Shown here piece after piece: positions 63,243 to 64,000 of a DNA stretch of 64,000 nt. Location: contig NZ_QJTI01000010.1 in NCBI RefSeq assembly GCF_003217325.1, positions 87,164 to 151,163 of the forward strand. Direction: 5' to 3'. The notes under the pieces are model-generated. The model was given only the letters and a program-made list of their open reading frames with translations. It searched no databases and was not told the DNA's origin. Positions within the stretch are counted from its first letter, which is position 1; each line of letters begins with the position of its first letter. The DNA is from Rhodopseudomonas faecalis (GTDB lineage: Bacteria; Pseudomonadota; Alphaproteobacteria; Rhizobiales; Xanthobacteraceae). The position numbers and the translations under genes were made by a program.

Positions 63243-63923
63243 GGAGAGGGTGCGTCGGCGTGTGACGCAGCACTGGCGATGACGAACTGATCAGAGTTCG
63301 CCGTGATAGTGAGCTGTTTGATGTTATTGCGATGATGCTATCGGTGTCCCTCCCCCTAGCGGGGAGGGTCGGCCGAGCGCAGCGGAGGCCGGGGTGGGGG
63401 GCTGTGCGTGCTGACTGTGTGATGGACCCCCACCCGACCGGCCTTACGGCCGGCCACCCTCCCCGCAAGGGGGAGGGAGGAGTTCGTTGCGCGGCGCTCA
63501 CTCTGGTCCGAAAGCGAAATCGCCTATTCGCGCTCGGCCAATAGTCCCGAACAAACAGCCCAGCCTTGCGATAGCTATCGCGTCATCAGCAGCGCCATCA
63601 CCTCTCCCCGCAAGCGGGGAGAGGGAGCAGGTTGTGCAGGGCGGAAGCGCTGAGTGTGCTGACAGCGAGATGACCCCCACCCGACCGGCCTTACGGCCGG
63701 CCACCCTCCCCGCAAGGGGGAGGGAGGAGTTCGTTGCGCGGCGCTCACTCTGGTCCGAATGCGAAATCGCCTATTCGCGCTCGGCCAATAGTCCCGAACA
63801 AACAGCCCAGCCTTGCGATAGCTATTGCGTCATCAGCAGCGCCATCACCTCTCCCCGCGTGCGGGGAGAGGTCGTCCGGCGTCGCGTAGCGACAGCCGGG
63901 CGGGTGAGCGACTATCTGGTCTG
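63243..63923. repeat. Repeat-rich intergenic region with a 187-bp direct duplication
   Basis: The stretch 63425-63611 recurs at 63672-63858, an offset of 247 bp, with two mismatches noticed by eye. Each copy contains the double-hairpin palindrome. It also has TTGCGATAGCTAT and a CTCTCCCCGC hairpin. No gene is visible: the short frames in it are mirror copies of each other, as expected for duplicated repeats. Confidence 0.8.
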
Positions 63924-64000
63924 TCAAGTTGCATAAGCGAACTGGGTACGCGCGTCGCGTGCTTTGGCGTTGAGGCGGACGAGAAGTTTGCGCGCCAGGG
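63924..64000 (-). CDS. Possible C-terminal end of a transposase (partial, runs off the window)
   Basis: A minus-strand frame entering from the right edge reads LARKLLVRLNAKARDARTQF and ends at a TGA at 63924. The text resembles the C-terminus of IS110/IS116-type transposases from related bacteria, as far as I recall. Only 24 residues are visible, so the call is weak. It would fit the repeat-rich setting at the end of the cluster. Confidence 0.35.
   Translation of the reverse strand, partial: LARKLLVRLNAKARDARTQFAYAT

Noticed and set aside
63255..63730. CRISPR-like array from repeated units
   Set aside because: Units are interspersed palindromes and one long duplication; there are no regularly spaced short repeats with unique spacers.
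63332..63936. Short frames after cbbX on both strands
   Set aside because: The same peptide text recurs from the duplicated repeats, as expected for non-coding palindromic elements.

Overview
The window is a high-GC photosynthesis gene cluster (PGC) from a purple non-sulfur alphaproteobacterium, followed by a form I RuBisCO operon. The markers are LH1 and type II reaction-centre genes (pufBA, pufLM, puhA), a complete bacteriochlorophyll a branch (bchIDO, CXYZ, GP, FNBHLM, acsF, bciB), a spirilloxanthin-type carotenoid set (crtIB, CD, EF, with no crtA), a soluble cytochrome c2 instead of a bound tetraheme cytochrome (no pufC), and cbbR-cbbLSX next to puhE. From memory, this content and order most resemble Rhodopseudomonas and photosynthetic Bradyrhizobium. 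That assignment is inference, because no search was run.

Layout. 1-6.2 kb: a small membrane protein, a DUF2383-type protein, the ferredoxin-type 8-vinyl reductase bciB, a membrane-anchored alpha/beta hydrolase and a DUF3422 protein. 6.2-10.1 kb: a divergent hemC, bchI and bchD, closed by a strong terminator. 10.3-15.1 kb: an apparent accessory island with an acyltransferase, a PAS-AraC regulator, a chemoreceptor and a small acidic protein. 15.3-18.3 kb: hemE facing an alpha/beta hydrolase and bchO. 18.3-27.3 kb: crtIB, hemF, two tiny membrane proteins, crtDC (reverse) and crtEF. 27.3-35.2 kb: bchCXYZ-pufQBALM. 35.3-40.7 kb: ppsR-bchG-PucC homologue-bchP-tspO. 41-43.8 kb, reverse: cycA, a heme oxygenase and a cobalamin-binding AerR/PpaA regulator. 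44-58.7 kb: the superoperon bchFNBHLM-lhaA-puhABC-orf98-acsF-puhE. 59.3-63.2 kb: cbbR facing cbbLSX. The last 750 bp are palindromic repeats and a possible transposase end.

How it works together. HemC, HemE and HemF supply porphyrin. BchHID/BchO insert magnesium. BchM methylates, and the O2-dependent cyclase AcsF forms ring E. BciB reduces the 8-vinyl group. BchNBL and BchXYZ reduce the rings, BchF and BchC finish ring A, and BchG and BchP attach and reduce the tail. The Crt enzymes make methoxylated carotenoids. PufQ, LhaA, the second PucC homologue and PuhB/C/E assist assembly of RC-LH1. Cytochrome c2 carries electrons back to the reaction centre, and CbbLSX uses the resulting energy for CO2 fixation.

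Regulation that can be read directly: TGT-N12-ACA palindromes (PpsR/CrtJ-type operators) lie before crtI (two), crtE/crtD (pair), bchC (pair), cycA and, in degenerate form, bchF/aerR. ppsR and aerR are both present. A standard site was not found before pufQ, where a different inverted repeat sits. Hairpins around pufB and after pufA suggest mRNA processing control. I see no wholly new multi-gene system. The most unusual items are the heme oxygenase beside aerR with no bacteriophytochrome in the window, the PpsR lacking a cysteine in its DNA-binding domain, the GAAA-loop hairpin array before pufB, the twin micro-proteins and the divergent hemC.
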